This document shows positions 1 to 7,851 of a DNA stretch of 64,000 nt, one piece after another. Origin of the DNA: Sva-07 sp963728195 (lineage in GTDB: Bacteria; Actinomycetota; Acidimicrobiia; Acidimicrobiales; Ilumatobacteraceae); contig CAVSIX010000011.1 of NCBI GenBank assembly GCA_963728195.1, forward strand, positions 124,001-188,000, read 5' to 3'. Every line of letters starts with the position of its first letter. Position 1 is the first letter of the stretch. The notes beneath the pieces were generated by a model. The model was not told the origin of the DNA. It searched no databases and saw only the letters and a list, made by a program, of their open reading frames with translations. The position numbers and the translations under genes were made by a program.

Positions 1-1
1 C

Positions 2-418
2 GGCGGCCACGAAGCCACCGACGGCGGCCACGAAGGCACCTCCGGGGGAGAAGGCGGCGAAGGTGGCGAAGAAGGCCGAGGCGGAGAAGGTGGCGGCGGG
101 GGAGAGCGCACCACGTTCGCCTGCGTGCACACGGTGAAGATGCGCAAGGCCGCGATGCCGCCGCCGGAGCCTCCACCCGTCACTCCCGAGGCTCAACCGA
201 TCCTGCCGAGCGAACCGGTCGTGACCGTCGCCCCGACGACCGCCGCTCAGGTCGCATCGTCGCCGGTTGCGCAAGCCGCTGGCGGAACGTTGCCGACCAC
301 GGGAAGCTCCATCTCGCTGCTGCTCGTGCTCGCCGGCCTGCTCGTGCTCACCGGCGCCGCCGTTGCCTGGGTGTCGCGGCGGACACCGACACCGCTTCCA
401 CGGGACGAAGTTCTCTGA
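2..418 (+). CDS. C-terminal part of an LPxTG-type surface protein (5' end outside window)
   Basis: The reading frame is open from the first bases of the window, so the gene starts upstream. The visible part begins with a Gly/Glu/His-rich low-complexity run, then a Pro/Thr/Val-rich stretch. It ends with a sorting-signal layout: LPTTG (bases 290-304), about 20 hydrophobic residues (SLLLVLAGLLVLTGAAVAWV) and a short tail starting RR. In Gram-positive bacteria this layout is a substrate for sortase anchoring to the cell wall; no sortase gene is in the window. The stop is two bases before the GTG of the next gene, so the two may be co-transcribed. The function of the missing N-terminal part cannot be told. 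Confidence 0.75.
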   Translation, partial: GGHEATDGGHEGTSGGEGGEGGEEGRGGEGGGGGERTTFACVHTVKMRKAAMPPPEPPPVTPEAQPILPSEPVVTVAPTTAAQVASSPVAQAAGGTLPTTGSSISLLLVLAGLLVLTGAAVAWVSRRTPTPLPRDEVL

Positions 419-420
419 CC

Positions 421-1338
421 GTGGTCGCAGAAATCGGTCAGGCTCGCATCGTGGACCCCACATCGGACCGCATCGTGATCGTCGGAGTGGACGGCTCCGA
501 CGGATCCGCCAGTGCCTTGCGGTGGGCGTGCGAGCACGCCGACCACCTCGGTTCGATCGAGCCGGTGATGACGTTCGTGAGCGGACCGTTCGAGTACGGA
601 TTCGACCACGCCGACGTCGGCGACGGAGAGTCGCGTGAAGACGGCGAGCCGTACCGCAGCGAGGCGGTCCTGCGCCTCCAGCACTTCCTCGAGGCGCATG
701 CGCCCTCGCTCGTCGGCTCCGGCGTGGTACTCGAGCGTCATCCCGGCCCGGGCCTCGTCAAAGCGGCAACGGCATCGGAGCTCCTCGTCGTCGGAACGCG
801 GGGGTGGGGAGGTCGCATCGACCTCTCGGTCGGATCGGTGGGCGCCTACTGCGCTCGTCACGCCACCGTTCCCGTCGCACTGATCCCTCCTGATGTCCCT
901 GCGCTGCACGATCACCTCGACGTCGTGGTCGGCTTCGACGGGTCGCCGCACGCCCACAACGCCCTGCGATGGACGCTGCGACATCTTCGGCGTTCGGCCC
1001 GCGTCACCGTCGTGCGGGCGCTCTCCGACGAGCACGTCGCCGGCGAGGCGTTGGTCCCGTCGCCCGGGCACGCCGAGGACGCCGTCCTCGCCGAACTGCA
1101 GGGCAGCGTGGCGTCGATCCTCGACGACCTGCCCGGGCATCCGCCGGTGGAGACGCTCGTGCGCGCCGGCGATCCGCGCACGGTGCTCCCGGCGGTGAGT
1201 GACGATGCCGATCTGCTCGTCGTCGGCGCCCGCGGGCACGGGGTCATCGAACGGTTGCTGCTGGGATCGGTGGCAAGCGCACTCGCCCACCATCCGACCG
1301 TGCCGACGATCGTCGTACCACACCGACCGAAGCGGTGA
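421..1338 (+). CDS. Universal stress protein, two tandem UspA domains
   Basis: The protein has 305 residues and two UspA folds. The first starts IVGVDGSDGSASALRWA and ends with the nucleotide-binding loop GTRGWGGRIDLSVGS. The second starts VVVGFDGSPHAHNALRW and ends with GARGHGVIERLLLGS. Both loops fit the G-x2-G-x9-G(S/T) ATP-binding pattern, so both domains should bind nucleotide. Tandem USPs of this size are typical of actinobacteria, where several belong to the hypoxia/dormancy response. It follows the LPxTG gene by two bases and starts with GTG. The specific partner or signal is unknown. Four further USP genes lie at 46-54 kb. Confidence 0.9.
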   Translation: MVAEIGQARIVDPTSDRIVIVGVDGSDGSASALRWACEHADHLGSIEPVMTFVSGPFEYGFDHADVGDGESREDGEPYRSEAVLRLQHFLEAHAPSLVGSGVVLERHPGPGLVKAATASELLVVGTRGWGGRIDLSVGSVGAYCARHATVPVALIPPDVPALHDHLDVVVGFDGSPHAHNALRWTLRHLRRSARVTVVRALSDEHVAGEALVPSPGHAEDAVLAELQGSVASILDDLPGHPPVETLVRAGDPRTVLPAVSDDADLLVVGARGHGVIERLLLGSVASALAHHPTVPTIVVPHRPKR

Positions 1339-1371
1339 TTCGACCTGCCGGCGTCTCGACCGTTGGGCGTT

Positions 1372-1732
1372 CAGCTGGTTCGGAGGGGATTGTGGGAGTG
1401 GTTGGCCCAAGCGGTGGTGCGGTGTCCGGGTGGCGGGTCGAAGTAGACCCGATGTGGTGGGTGACGGTGCAGCCGGGGATGCGACAGCCCTGGTCTCGCA
1501 GCAGCACGATCCGTCGAGTGCGCAGCGGGACCATGCGTTGGGTGCGTCCCACCGAGATCGGGATGGAGCCGTCGATGAAGACGGGCGACATCAGCCCGTC
1601 ACAGGTCGCACACCTCGTGGTCCGACCACCAGGGCGCCCGGTCGGCGATGACGATCATCTGGTCGATGGCGAGTTCGCCACGGCGCAGCGCCTCGATCGA
1701 TTCGGGGAGTTCGCTCGCTCGGCGGGGTAGCG
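1372..1732 (-). pseudogene. Decayed DUF222/HNH endonuclease (13E12-type) remnant
   Basis: On the minus strand two pieces of one protein family lie in different frames. Bases 1732-1602 encode a fragment resembling the DUF222 region (LPESIEALRRGELAIDQM, then IADRAPWWSDHEVCDL) that ends at a TGA at 1599-1601. Bases 1596-1440 encode the start of the HNH region (LSPVFIDG-like, then GRTQRMV, then RRIVLLRDQGCRIPGCT and HH). The roughly 200 residues normally between these parts are missing, and the catalytic HNH end breaks up after a further frame change near 1440. I read this as an internally deleted, frameshifted pseudogene. Intact members are multicopy in actinobacteria and behave like selfish or repeated genes. 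Confidence 0.7.
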
Positions 1733-1763
1733 ATCTCTGGGTGAGCCGCTCAGACGCGCTGTC

Positions 1764-2429
1764 TCAGTCGGTCGGCATTCGATCGGTCTCGTAGGCCCAC
1801 ATCGCCAGCTCGACGCGGTTGCGAGCGCCGAGTTTGCTCATGAGGCTCGCGAGGTGCGTCTTCACGGTGCTGAGGCTGATGTGGAGGTCATCGGCGATCT
1901 CGGCGTTGGTGCGGCCTCGGGCGACGGTGACGAGCACTTCTTCCTCCCGCTCGGTGAGAGCAACGATCGGCTGTGCCGCCTGCTCCCTGGTGGACGCACC
2001 GAGTTCGGAGAACGCTGACAGCAACCGGGCCGTGATGCTCGGAGCGATCAGCGCGTCGCCGGCGGCGGCGGAGCGCACCGCCTGAGCGAGTAGCTCCGGA
2101 CCGGCGTCTTTCAGGAGGAACCCGCGGGCTCCCGCCTTGAGCGCGCCGTGGACGTATTCGTCCAGGTCGAACGTGGTGATGACGACGACGGCCAGCGGGT
2201 CTGCGACGTCCGGTCCCGCGAGCCGGCGGGTGACCTCGATGCCGTCGTACTCGGGCATCCGGATGTCGAAGAGGCACACGTCCGGACGCAAACTGCGAGC
2301 GAGCTCGAGGGCGTCGCGTCCGTCGACTGCCTCGCCCACGACCTCGATGTCGGGCTGGGCGTCGAGGATCATGCGGAGTCCGGTGCGCACGATGTCCTGG
2401 TCGTCGGCGATCAGGACGCGGATGGTCAT
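1764..2429 (-). CDS. NarL/FixJ-family response regulator
   Basis: The protein has 221 residues: an N-terminal receiver domain with acidic pair DD at 9-10, phospho-acceptor Asp55 (CLFDIRMP) and conserved Lys in FLLKD, followed by a LuxR-type helix-turn-helix (LTEREEEVL to STVKTHLASLMSKLGARNR). It overlaps the kinase gene 2426-3574 by the four bases ATGA, so the pair is translationally coupled and works as a two-component system. The divergent ABC exporter at 3738-5562 is the likely target, as in DesK/LiaS-type systems next to antibiotic- or lipid-related exporters. That link is inferred from position only. Confidence 0.93.
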   Translation of the reverse strand: MTIRVLIADDQDIVRTGLRMILDAQPDIEVVGEAVDGRDALELARSLRPDVCLFDIRMPEYDGIEVTRRLAGPDVADPLAVVVITTFDLDEYVHGALKAGARGFLLKDAGPELLAQAVRSAAAGDALIAPSITARLLSAFSELGASTREQAAQPIVALTEREEEVLVTVARGRTNAEIADDLHISLSTVKTHLASLMSKLGARNRVELAMWAYETDRMPTD

Positions 2430-3574
2430 CCGGTCACCGCTCGTGGCAAAGTGGCTTCGACAGTCCAGCCTCCGCTGGCACCCGGTCCGGCGTGGAAGGT
2501 GCCGCCGAGGAGCTTGGCCCGTTCGGCCATGCCGATGAGCCCGAACCCCGCGGCGGAGGGCGACGATACGCCGCCGCCCTCTCCGTCGTCGACGACCGTG
2601 AGCCGGACGAGGTCCTGGCCGCCGTCGACACGCACGTGCACCTCCGACGCTCGTCGAGCGTGACGGAGGGCGTTGGTGACCGCTTCCTGCGCAAGGCGGA
2701 AACAGGCGGCGTCGACCGACGGACGGAGTCCATCGACCTCACCGGTGAGGCTCACCCTCACGTTGGGCCCCGATCCGTCACTCAGACGCTCGAGCCGGCA
2801 CAGGTCGCGCACGCCTTGCTGCGGGCGGAGATCGGCCTGATCGCCTCGGCGCAGGGCGCCGACCATCGATCGCATCTCCTCGAGGGCGCGGCTGGCCTCT
2901 TCCTCGATCACCAAGAGCGCCTCGACCGCAGCTTCGGGTCGGATGGCAGCAACGACCCGACCGGCCTGTGCCTGCACGGCGATGGCAGAGACGTGGTGGG
3001 CGACGGTGTCGTGGAGCTCGCGAGCCAGCTCCTCGCGCTCCCGCGACCGCATGCCGGCGATCTCCTCGGTTCGCAGTTCGCTCGAGTATCGAACGGCGAA
3101 CCCGACGGCGCAGGCGAGCAGCAGCACGGCGGCACCGCCGACGGTGTCGCCGACCGGATCGCCGGCCACCGCGGTGAGGACGACCGGGACCGACATGACC
3201 AGGAGGCCGACGCCGACCTCCCTGCCCGACGCCCAACGTGCGAGCGCATACGGCAGGAGAAGCAGGAACAAGGCGGTGTCGAGCCCCTCCCACTTCACGT
3301 CTCGCACGAGCGACACCACTTCGACGACACTCATCGTCCCGAACGCGAGCGCAACCACCAGCAGCGGATGAACGCGGCGCCACGGCAACAGGCACGCGAC
3401 GCCAACGGTCACGACGAGCGAGGCACCGCTCCACACCAAGTGATGCCTGGCCAGCGTCTCGATCGTTGCTGCCCCCACCGCGACCGCCACGAGCAACCAG
3501 TCGCGCCGACTCGGTCCGGGCGCATCCGCGACCCGCGGTTCCGACCGGTACCGACGGCTGGTGTCCAAGACCAC
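2426..3574 (-). CDS. Sensor histidine kinase, HisKA_3 (DesK/LiaS-like)
   Basis: About 382 residues. The N-terminal half has several hydrophobic segments (about residues 25-165), predicting a membrane sensor with little extracytoplasmic sequence. The H-box ELARELHDTVAHHVSAIAVQ places the phosphorylated His at about residue 188. The N-box (QEAVTNALRHARRA) and G-boxes (DDGEGGG, GFGLIGMAERAKLLGG) form the ATPase domain. I chose the GTG at 3572-3574 because the codons upstream of it lose the GC-rich third positions; an earlier GTG at 3631 would add 19 residues. It is coupled by ATGA to the downstream response regulator. The signal is unknown; cell-envelope stress is typical of the family. Confidence 0.9.
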   Translation of the reverse strand: MVLDTSRRYRSEPRVADAPGPSRRDWLLVAVAVGAATIETLARHHLVWSGASLVVTVGVACLLPWRRVHPLLVVALAFGTMSVVEVVSLVRDVKWEGLDTALFLLLLPYALARWASGREVGVGLLVMSVPVVLTAVAGDPVGDTVGGAAVLLLACAVGFAVRYSSELRTEEIAGMRSREREELARELHDTVAHHVSAIAVQAQAGRVVAAIRPEAAVEALLVIEEEASRALEEMRSMVGALRRGDQADLRPQQGVRDLCRLERLSDGSGPNVRVSLTGEVDGLRPSVDAACFRLAQEAVTNALRHARRASEVHVRVDGGQDLVRLTVVDDGEGGGVSSPSAAGFGLIGMAERAKLLGGTFHAGPGASGGWTVEATLPRAVTG

Positions 3575-3737
3575 GGGGCAAGCGTACGGAACCCGAGCGG
3601 TGCGCGGATCGGCCGAAAGAACGATCCGCACACCGGCCGATCAGACGGTGAGGAACTGGCCGGACTCCTGATGTGCTGCGGGCCGAGGATCCGCAAGCTG
3701 GGGGCATCGACAACGAACAGGAATGGACATTCAGATC

Positions 3738-4634
3738 ATGATCACCGTCTCAGGACTCACGAAGCACTACGGCGACCGCATCGCCGTCCACGAGATGAGC
3801 TTCGATGTCGCGGCCGGACGAGTCACCGGATTCGTCGGCCCGAACGGCGCCGGCAAGTCGACGACGATGCGGATGATGGTCGGCCTCACGCGTCCCGACC
3901 ACGGCGACGTCCGCTATCACGGTGTTCCCTACATGCGACTGCTGCAGCCCGCACGCGTCGTCGGTTCGGTGCTCGATGCACGCTGCATGCACCCCGGCCG
4001 GACAGCCAGGAACCACCTCCGGGCGACCGCAGCGCTCAGCGCGATCTCCGCGGATCGAGTCGACGAGGTCCTCCACGAGGTGGGACTCGACAGCGCAGCG
4101 GAGCAACGCGCCGGCAGCTTCTCGCTCGGCATGCGCCAACGCCTCGCTCTCGCGGGCGCCCTGCTGGGAGAGCCCGAGGTGCTGTTGCTCGACGAACCGT
4201 CCAACGGCCTCGATCCCGATGGCATTCGCTGGTTGCGGAACTCGCTGAGCGCCTTCGCGGCACGCGGCGGGACGGTCTTCGTGTCGAGTCACCTGATCGG
4301 TGAACTCGAGATGTTCGCCGACGACCTGATCGTCGTCGGCGGCGGGAAGCTCCTCGCCGCTGAATCCGTGTCCAGCACGCTCGCCCGTGGGCGTTCGACC
4401 GTCGTCGTCCGGACACCCCAGGTGGCCGAGCTGGCCGGCCTCCTGCATCGCGGGGACATCGAGTTCGACATCTCCCGCGACCGACTGTCGATTCACGGCG
4501 CGACCACTGCGTCGGTGTCGCAGCTCGCCTTCGATCATCAGATTCGGCTCGTCGAGATCACCGAGATCTCACGCTCGCTCGAAGAGATCGTGCTCGACAT
4601 GACGAGCTCCGCCACCGAGTTCGCCTCGGTCTGA
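3738..4634 (+). CDS. ABC exporter ATP-binding protein
   Basis: About 298 residues of the CcmA/DrrA-like class. Walker A is GPNGAGKS, the signature is SLGMRQRL, Walker B is VLLLDEPSNGLDPDG and the H-loop follows SSH. The C-terminal third is the usual extension of exporter ATPases of this class. The ATG at 3738 has a purine-rich AGGAATGGA about ten bases upstream; a second ATG at 3723 is also in frame. The next gene is the matching permease, and the divergent two-component system probably controls both. Substrate unknown: lipid, peptide or antibiotic export are all possible. Confidence 0.93.
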   Translation: MITVSGLTKHYGDRIAVHEMSFDVAAGRVTGFVGPNGAGKSTTMRMMVGLTRPDHGDVRYHGVPYMRLLQPARVVGSVLDARCMHPGRTARNHLRATAALSAISADRVDEVLHEVGLDSAAEQRAGSFSLGMRQRLALAGALLGEPEVLLLDEPSNGLDPDGIRWLRNSLSAFAARGGTVFVSSHLIGELEMFADDLIVVGGGKLLAAESVSSTLARGRSTVVVRTPQVAELAGLLHRGDIEFDISRDRLSIHGATTASVSQLAFDHQIRLVEITEISRSLEEIVLDMTSSATEFASV

Positions 4635-4710
4635 ACCACCGAGCGCGTCCCCACCCACCGCATCCATCCGCCGCGACCCATGTCACTGCCCCGAAGAAGG
4701 AACCATCTCC

Positions 4711-5562
4711 ATGACCGACACCACCCACCGCACCGCCTCGACAGCGCTCGCACCAGCCTTGCCCACCGTCGGAGTTCTCCAGCGATCTCGTCGCCACGAC
4801 ATCACCTCGATCCCGACCGCACTGCACAGCGAATGGATCAAGGTGTCATCGCTTCGCTCGAACCTGACGATCCTCGTACTGACCCCTGCCATCGGCGTCG
4901 CGCTGTCGTGGATCCTGGCCACCTTCGTCGAGATCGATCCGGACACGGATCTCCCGTTCACGGTCGGTGAGACGTTCATCTTCTCGACCTGGCTCACCAC
5001 CGTCCTCGCCGCGATCATGGGCACGCTGATGTTCACCTCCGAGGCTCAGCACGGAACCTTGGCGACCGCAGTTGCGGCGCAGCCCGCCCGATGGGTGACC
5101 GTTGCGTCCAAGACGACCGTCGCCGCGGGCTTCGGACTGGCGATGGGGATCCTCGGGATGATCGGTGGTCTCAGCGGCGCTCTCCTGGGCGGGCTCCCGA
5201 AGGGTGACACGTCGGCGATGGAATCGACCGCCCTGTGGGGGCTCGTGCTCACCGCACTCGCTCCCGTACTCGGCCTCGGTGTCGGCATGATCCTGCGCCA
5301 CAGTGCCGCTGCGGTCTCGATCCTGCTCGTCTGGGCGTTCGTGCTGGAGAACATCGCCCGCGCGCTCATTCCGGTGAGCACGGCCCGCTACATGCCCTTC
5401 AGTGCGGCGACCGGAATGCTCGGCATCAGTTCGGCAACCGACACACCCGAGTCGATCGCTGCTGCCCTGACCCCGTTCCAGAATGCGGTGCTCTTCGGCG
5501 GCTATGCGTTCGCCCTCCTCGCCATCGGTACCACCCTCTTCTACCGACGCGACATGGACTGA
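4711..5562 (+). CDS. ABC exporter permease (ABC-2 type)
   Basis: The protein has 283 residues and about six predicted membrane segments: about 50-75, 90-110, 130-160, 170-195, 205-225 and 255-275. The N-terminal 35 residues are soluble and Thr/Ala-rich. The start ATG follows an AAGGAA ribosome site. It lies 76 bases after the ATPase gene and surely forms an exporter with it. A segment reading LHSEWIKVSSLRS before the first membrane span is typical of ABC-2 permeases that pair with CcmA-like ATPases. Substrate not identifiable. Confidence 0.88.
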   Translation: MTDTTHRTASTALAPALPTVGVLQRSRRHDITSIPTALHSEWIKVSSLRSNLTILVLTPAIGVALSWILATFVEIDPDTDLPFTVGETFIFSTWLTTVLAAIMGTLMFTSEAQHGTLATAVAAQPARWVTVASKTTVAAGFGLAMGILGMIGGLSGALLGGLPKGDTSAMESTALWGLVLTALAPVLGLGVGMILRHSAAAVSILLVWAFVLENIARALIPVSTARYMPFSAATGMLGISSATDTPESIAAALTPFQNAVLFGGYAFALLAIGTTLFYRRDMD

Positions 5563-5640
5563 AGAACGCCGCACCGAGCCACGAGACCCGGATCGTCGGG
5601 TGCCCGAAGCGTGCCCCCGGATCCGACCTTCGTGCCTCGG

Positions 5641-6546
5641 TCAGAACGCGATGACGCCGGGGCGGATGCCGAGGTCGTCGATGGCGGAGTTCATCTCGTC
5701 GGTCGTGAGCCGGCGATCAGAGCCGACCGCAGCAGTGATCAGCGCCTCGGTCAGGTTGGTGCCGAAGCTGCGCCCGTCGAAGCGAGGCGTCGTCGTGATC
5801 AGGCGCTGCGCTCCGGCGCAGCGCAGCCACTCGACGTTCTCCTCGGTGGTCGTGTTCGTGAGGATCGTCTTGCCCGACAGATCGTCGGGGGCGTGCTTGG
5901 CGATGTAGATGAAGTCGCCACAGATCAGGTCCGACGCGTCGAAGTGCTTCTGGAACTTCGGGTCTCGGACGGTCTGGTTCTCGCCGGTCGGGTACAGCCA
6001 CTTCAGCGGCAGCCGACCGGCGACGGGCACCATCAGACGTGCCATCCGTTTCACCTGGCGGAGCCGATGCAGTGCGATCGGCACACCCAAGCTGAACATC
6101 AGATCTCCGAACACGACCGAGTCGCTGACCTCCTCGACGGCGAGCGCCATACCCCATCGATCCAGCGCGATGTTCAGGAATGCCTGCTCGAACCGCACCG
6201 GCGATTCCATCGACCGGTCGGCCGCTGCGAGTTCGAAGACCCGTCGCTCGAGCGTGAGCTTCAAGCCGGCGCCGTCGACGAGCGGTGTCTTCGTCACGCC
6301 GGCGATCAGCTTGTCGGTGGAGCGGAACGAGAGCACCTCGCCGTCCACGTGGAAGGCGATTTCGGTGCCGCCGACCGACAGGACGTCGACGGTGCCGTCG
6401 AGTTCGCGCATCAACCGGTTGAACGCAACGGGATCGCCGTCGACGCCACGCCGTTGTGCCCGTATCTCCGTGCCACCGAGCTCGACGACGACCGACTTGT
6501 CGCGCGTCGAACTCCCGAGCGACACCGACACCACGTGCTTCGTCAC
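5641..6546 (-). CDS. Quinate 5-dehydrogenase-like protein
   Basis: About 301 residues. The sequence resembles proteins annotated as quinate 5-dehydrogenase in Thermus, Firmicutes and Chloroflexi: an N-terminal VSVSLGSSTRD, a central VDGAGLKLTLER, then VVFGDLMFSLGVPI, LPLKWLYPTGE, ICGDFIYI, a TNTTTEENV segment and RSFGTNLTEA. The GTG start at 6544-6546 is chosen because GGAGGTG sits six bases upstream. No shikimate or quinate pathway gene is nearby, so the enzymatic label rests on family naming only. It is convergent with the ABC permease gene. Confidence 0.7.
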   Translation of the reverse strand: MTKHVVSVSLGSSTRDKSVVVELGGTEIRAQRRGVDGDPVAFNRLMRELDGTVDVLSVGGTEIAFHVDGEVLSFRSTDKLIAGVTKTPLVDGAGLKLTLERRVFELAAADRSMESPVRFEQAFLNIALDRWGMALAVEEVSDSVVFGDLMFSLGVPIALHRLRQVKRMARLMVPVAGRLPLKWLYPTGENQTVRDPKFQKHFDASDLICGDFIYIAKHAPDDLSGKTILTNTTTEENVEWLRCAGAQRLITTTPRFDGRSFGTNLTEALITAAVGSDRRLTTDEMNSAIDDLGIRPGVIAF

Positions 6547-6765
6547 ATCACACCTCCGCCGAATGATGCCAGACATGCGGGCGAGCGCAGTGGCCGCATG
6601 GCCGCCCGCCGATGCCTCGGCGCTTCACCGGAACTTCATCTCGATCGCGATCGACGCTTGATCGACGAGCGGTTGAGTGGGTGGTGCAAGGACAAGAGCC
6701 CGAAAGCTCCGGACACCAGGGATCCGGCACCGCCGAGGGCCCGAGACACTCGGAAAGGAGTGGTC

Positions 6766-7098
6766 ATGCGCAAGATGATGTTGACACTGACGACAGTCGG
6801 GCTGCTCGCCGTCCCGGCGGGCATCGCAATGGCCGGATCCGACACCCCCGAACCGGTGGGACCGGTTGCCACGTGCGTCGATCCTCAGCAGGATCGCGAC
6901 CGGGATCGTGACCGCACCACCGATCAGGTGACGGTGCAGGCACACGACCAGCTGCGCATCCAGGAGCGGGCACACGTCCAGACCCGCGAGCAGACACACG
7001 CCCAGGTCCAGGACGGCACCGGTGATGGTGTGATGCATCGTGCCGGTGACGGAGCCGAGCACCGTCTGGAGTACCAGCAAGGCGTCGATCAAGGCTGA
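6766..7098 (+). CDS. Small secreted Gln/Asp/Arg/His-rich protein
   Basis: 110 residues. The start ATG follows AAAGGAG. A signal peptide is evident: MRKMMLTL, a hydrophobic core and AMAG at about residue 23. The mature part has one Cys in a CVDPQQ context followed by a charged low-complexity region with DR repeats (DRDRDR) and a run of short Gln/His units such as HVQTREQTHAQVQ. I recognise no domain. It lies just before an OmpR-type two-component system and could be its periplasmic modulator or output, but a strong hairpin separates them. Confidence 0.7.
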   Translation: MRKMMLTLTTVGLLAVPAGIAMAGSDTPEPVGPVATCVDPQQDRDRDRDRTTDQVTVQAHDQLRIQERAHVQTREQTHAQVQDGTGDGVMHRAGDGAEHRLEYQQGVDQG

Positions 7099-7109
7099 CG
7101 CCGAGAGCT

Positions 7110-7130
7110 GCCGGGACCACGGGTCCCGGC
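7110..7130. terminator. Hairpin between secreted protein and two-component system
   Basis: A perfect 9-base-pair stem (GCCGGGACC / GGTCCCGGC) with a three-base loop begins 11 bases after the stop of the secreted protein. It has no T-run. It may end transcription or attenuate the downstream regulator gene, whose ATG is at 7141. Confidence 0.55.
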
Positions 7131-7140
7131 TGCTCGTACG

Positions 7141-7851
7141 ATGAACTCCGTGGCGCACCGACGGGTTCTCGTGGTGGACGACGAGGCGGCCATTCGCGAA
7201 CTCGTCGGGTCCTATCTGCGTGCCGAAGGGTTCGAGGTCGTCGAGGCGATCGACGGAGAAGATGCGCTCGCACGGTTCGTCGAGCATCCCGTCGACGTCG
7301 TCGTACTCGACCTCCGGTTGCCCGCGATGAGCGGGCTCGACGTGTTGCGCGAGATACGGCGCACGTCATCGGTCTACGTGATCGTGTTGTCGGCGCGTGC
7401 GGAGGAGTCCGACAAACTCGTCGGCCTCGAACTGGGCGCCGATGATTACGTCACCAAGCCGTTCAGCCCACGCGAACTCGTCGCCCGGGTGCGCGCAGTG
7501 CTGCGTCGGGAACGCGACGACGACACGTCCGAGTCGACCGACGGCGTGGTTCGGTTCGACGGCCTGACGATCGACGCCGCACGCCACGAGGTGTACGTCG
7601 ACGAGCAGCCGGTGGAGCTGACGAGCCTGGAGTTCCAGCTGCTCTCCACGCTGGCGGAGGCGCCGGGGCGCGTGTTCACCCGTCGCCAACTGATCGAACG
7701 GATCTGGGGCTGGGACTTCTACGGCGACGAACGACTCGTCGACGTGCACATCGGCAATCTCCGTCGAGCACTCGCCGACCCGGCCGACGACCCGCGCTTC
7801 ATCGGGACCGTGCGCGGCGTCGGCTACAAGTGCATGGGCCGGCCACGATGA
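7141..7851 (+). CDS. OmpR/PhoB-family response regulator
   Basis: 236 residues. The receiver domain has DDE at 13-15, phospho-acceptor Asp57 (VVVLDLRLPAMSG) and Lys in DYVTKPFSPRELVARVRAVLRR. The C-terminal winged helix (about 135-235) has LTSLEFQLLSTLAEAPGRVFTR and the DNA-contact segment ERLVDVHIGNLRRAL. The last bases overlap the kinase start as ATGA, so this is a coupled two-component system. Target genes are unknown; the adjacent secreted protein is one candidate. Confidence 0.95.
   Translation: MNSVAHRRVLVVDDEAAIRELVGSYLRAEGFEVVEAIDGEDALARFVEHPVDVVVLDLRLPAMSGLDVLREIRRTSSVYVIVLSARAEESDKLVGLELGADDYVTKPFSPRELVARVRAVLRRERDDDTSESTDGVVRFDGLTIDAARHEVYVDEQPVELTSLEFQLLSTLAEAPGRVFTRRQLIERIWGWDFYGDERLVDVHIGNLRRALADPADDPRFIGTVRGVGYKCMGRPR

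Noticed and set aside
2492..4303. Long plus-strand open frame covering the kinase gene and part of the ABC ATPase gene.
   Set aside because: It is antisense to a complete kinase with all catalytic motifs; a shadow frame typical of GC-rich DNA.
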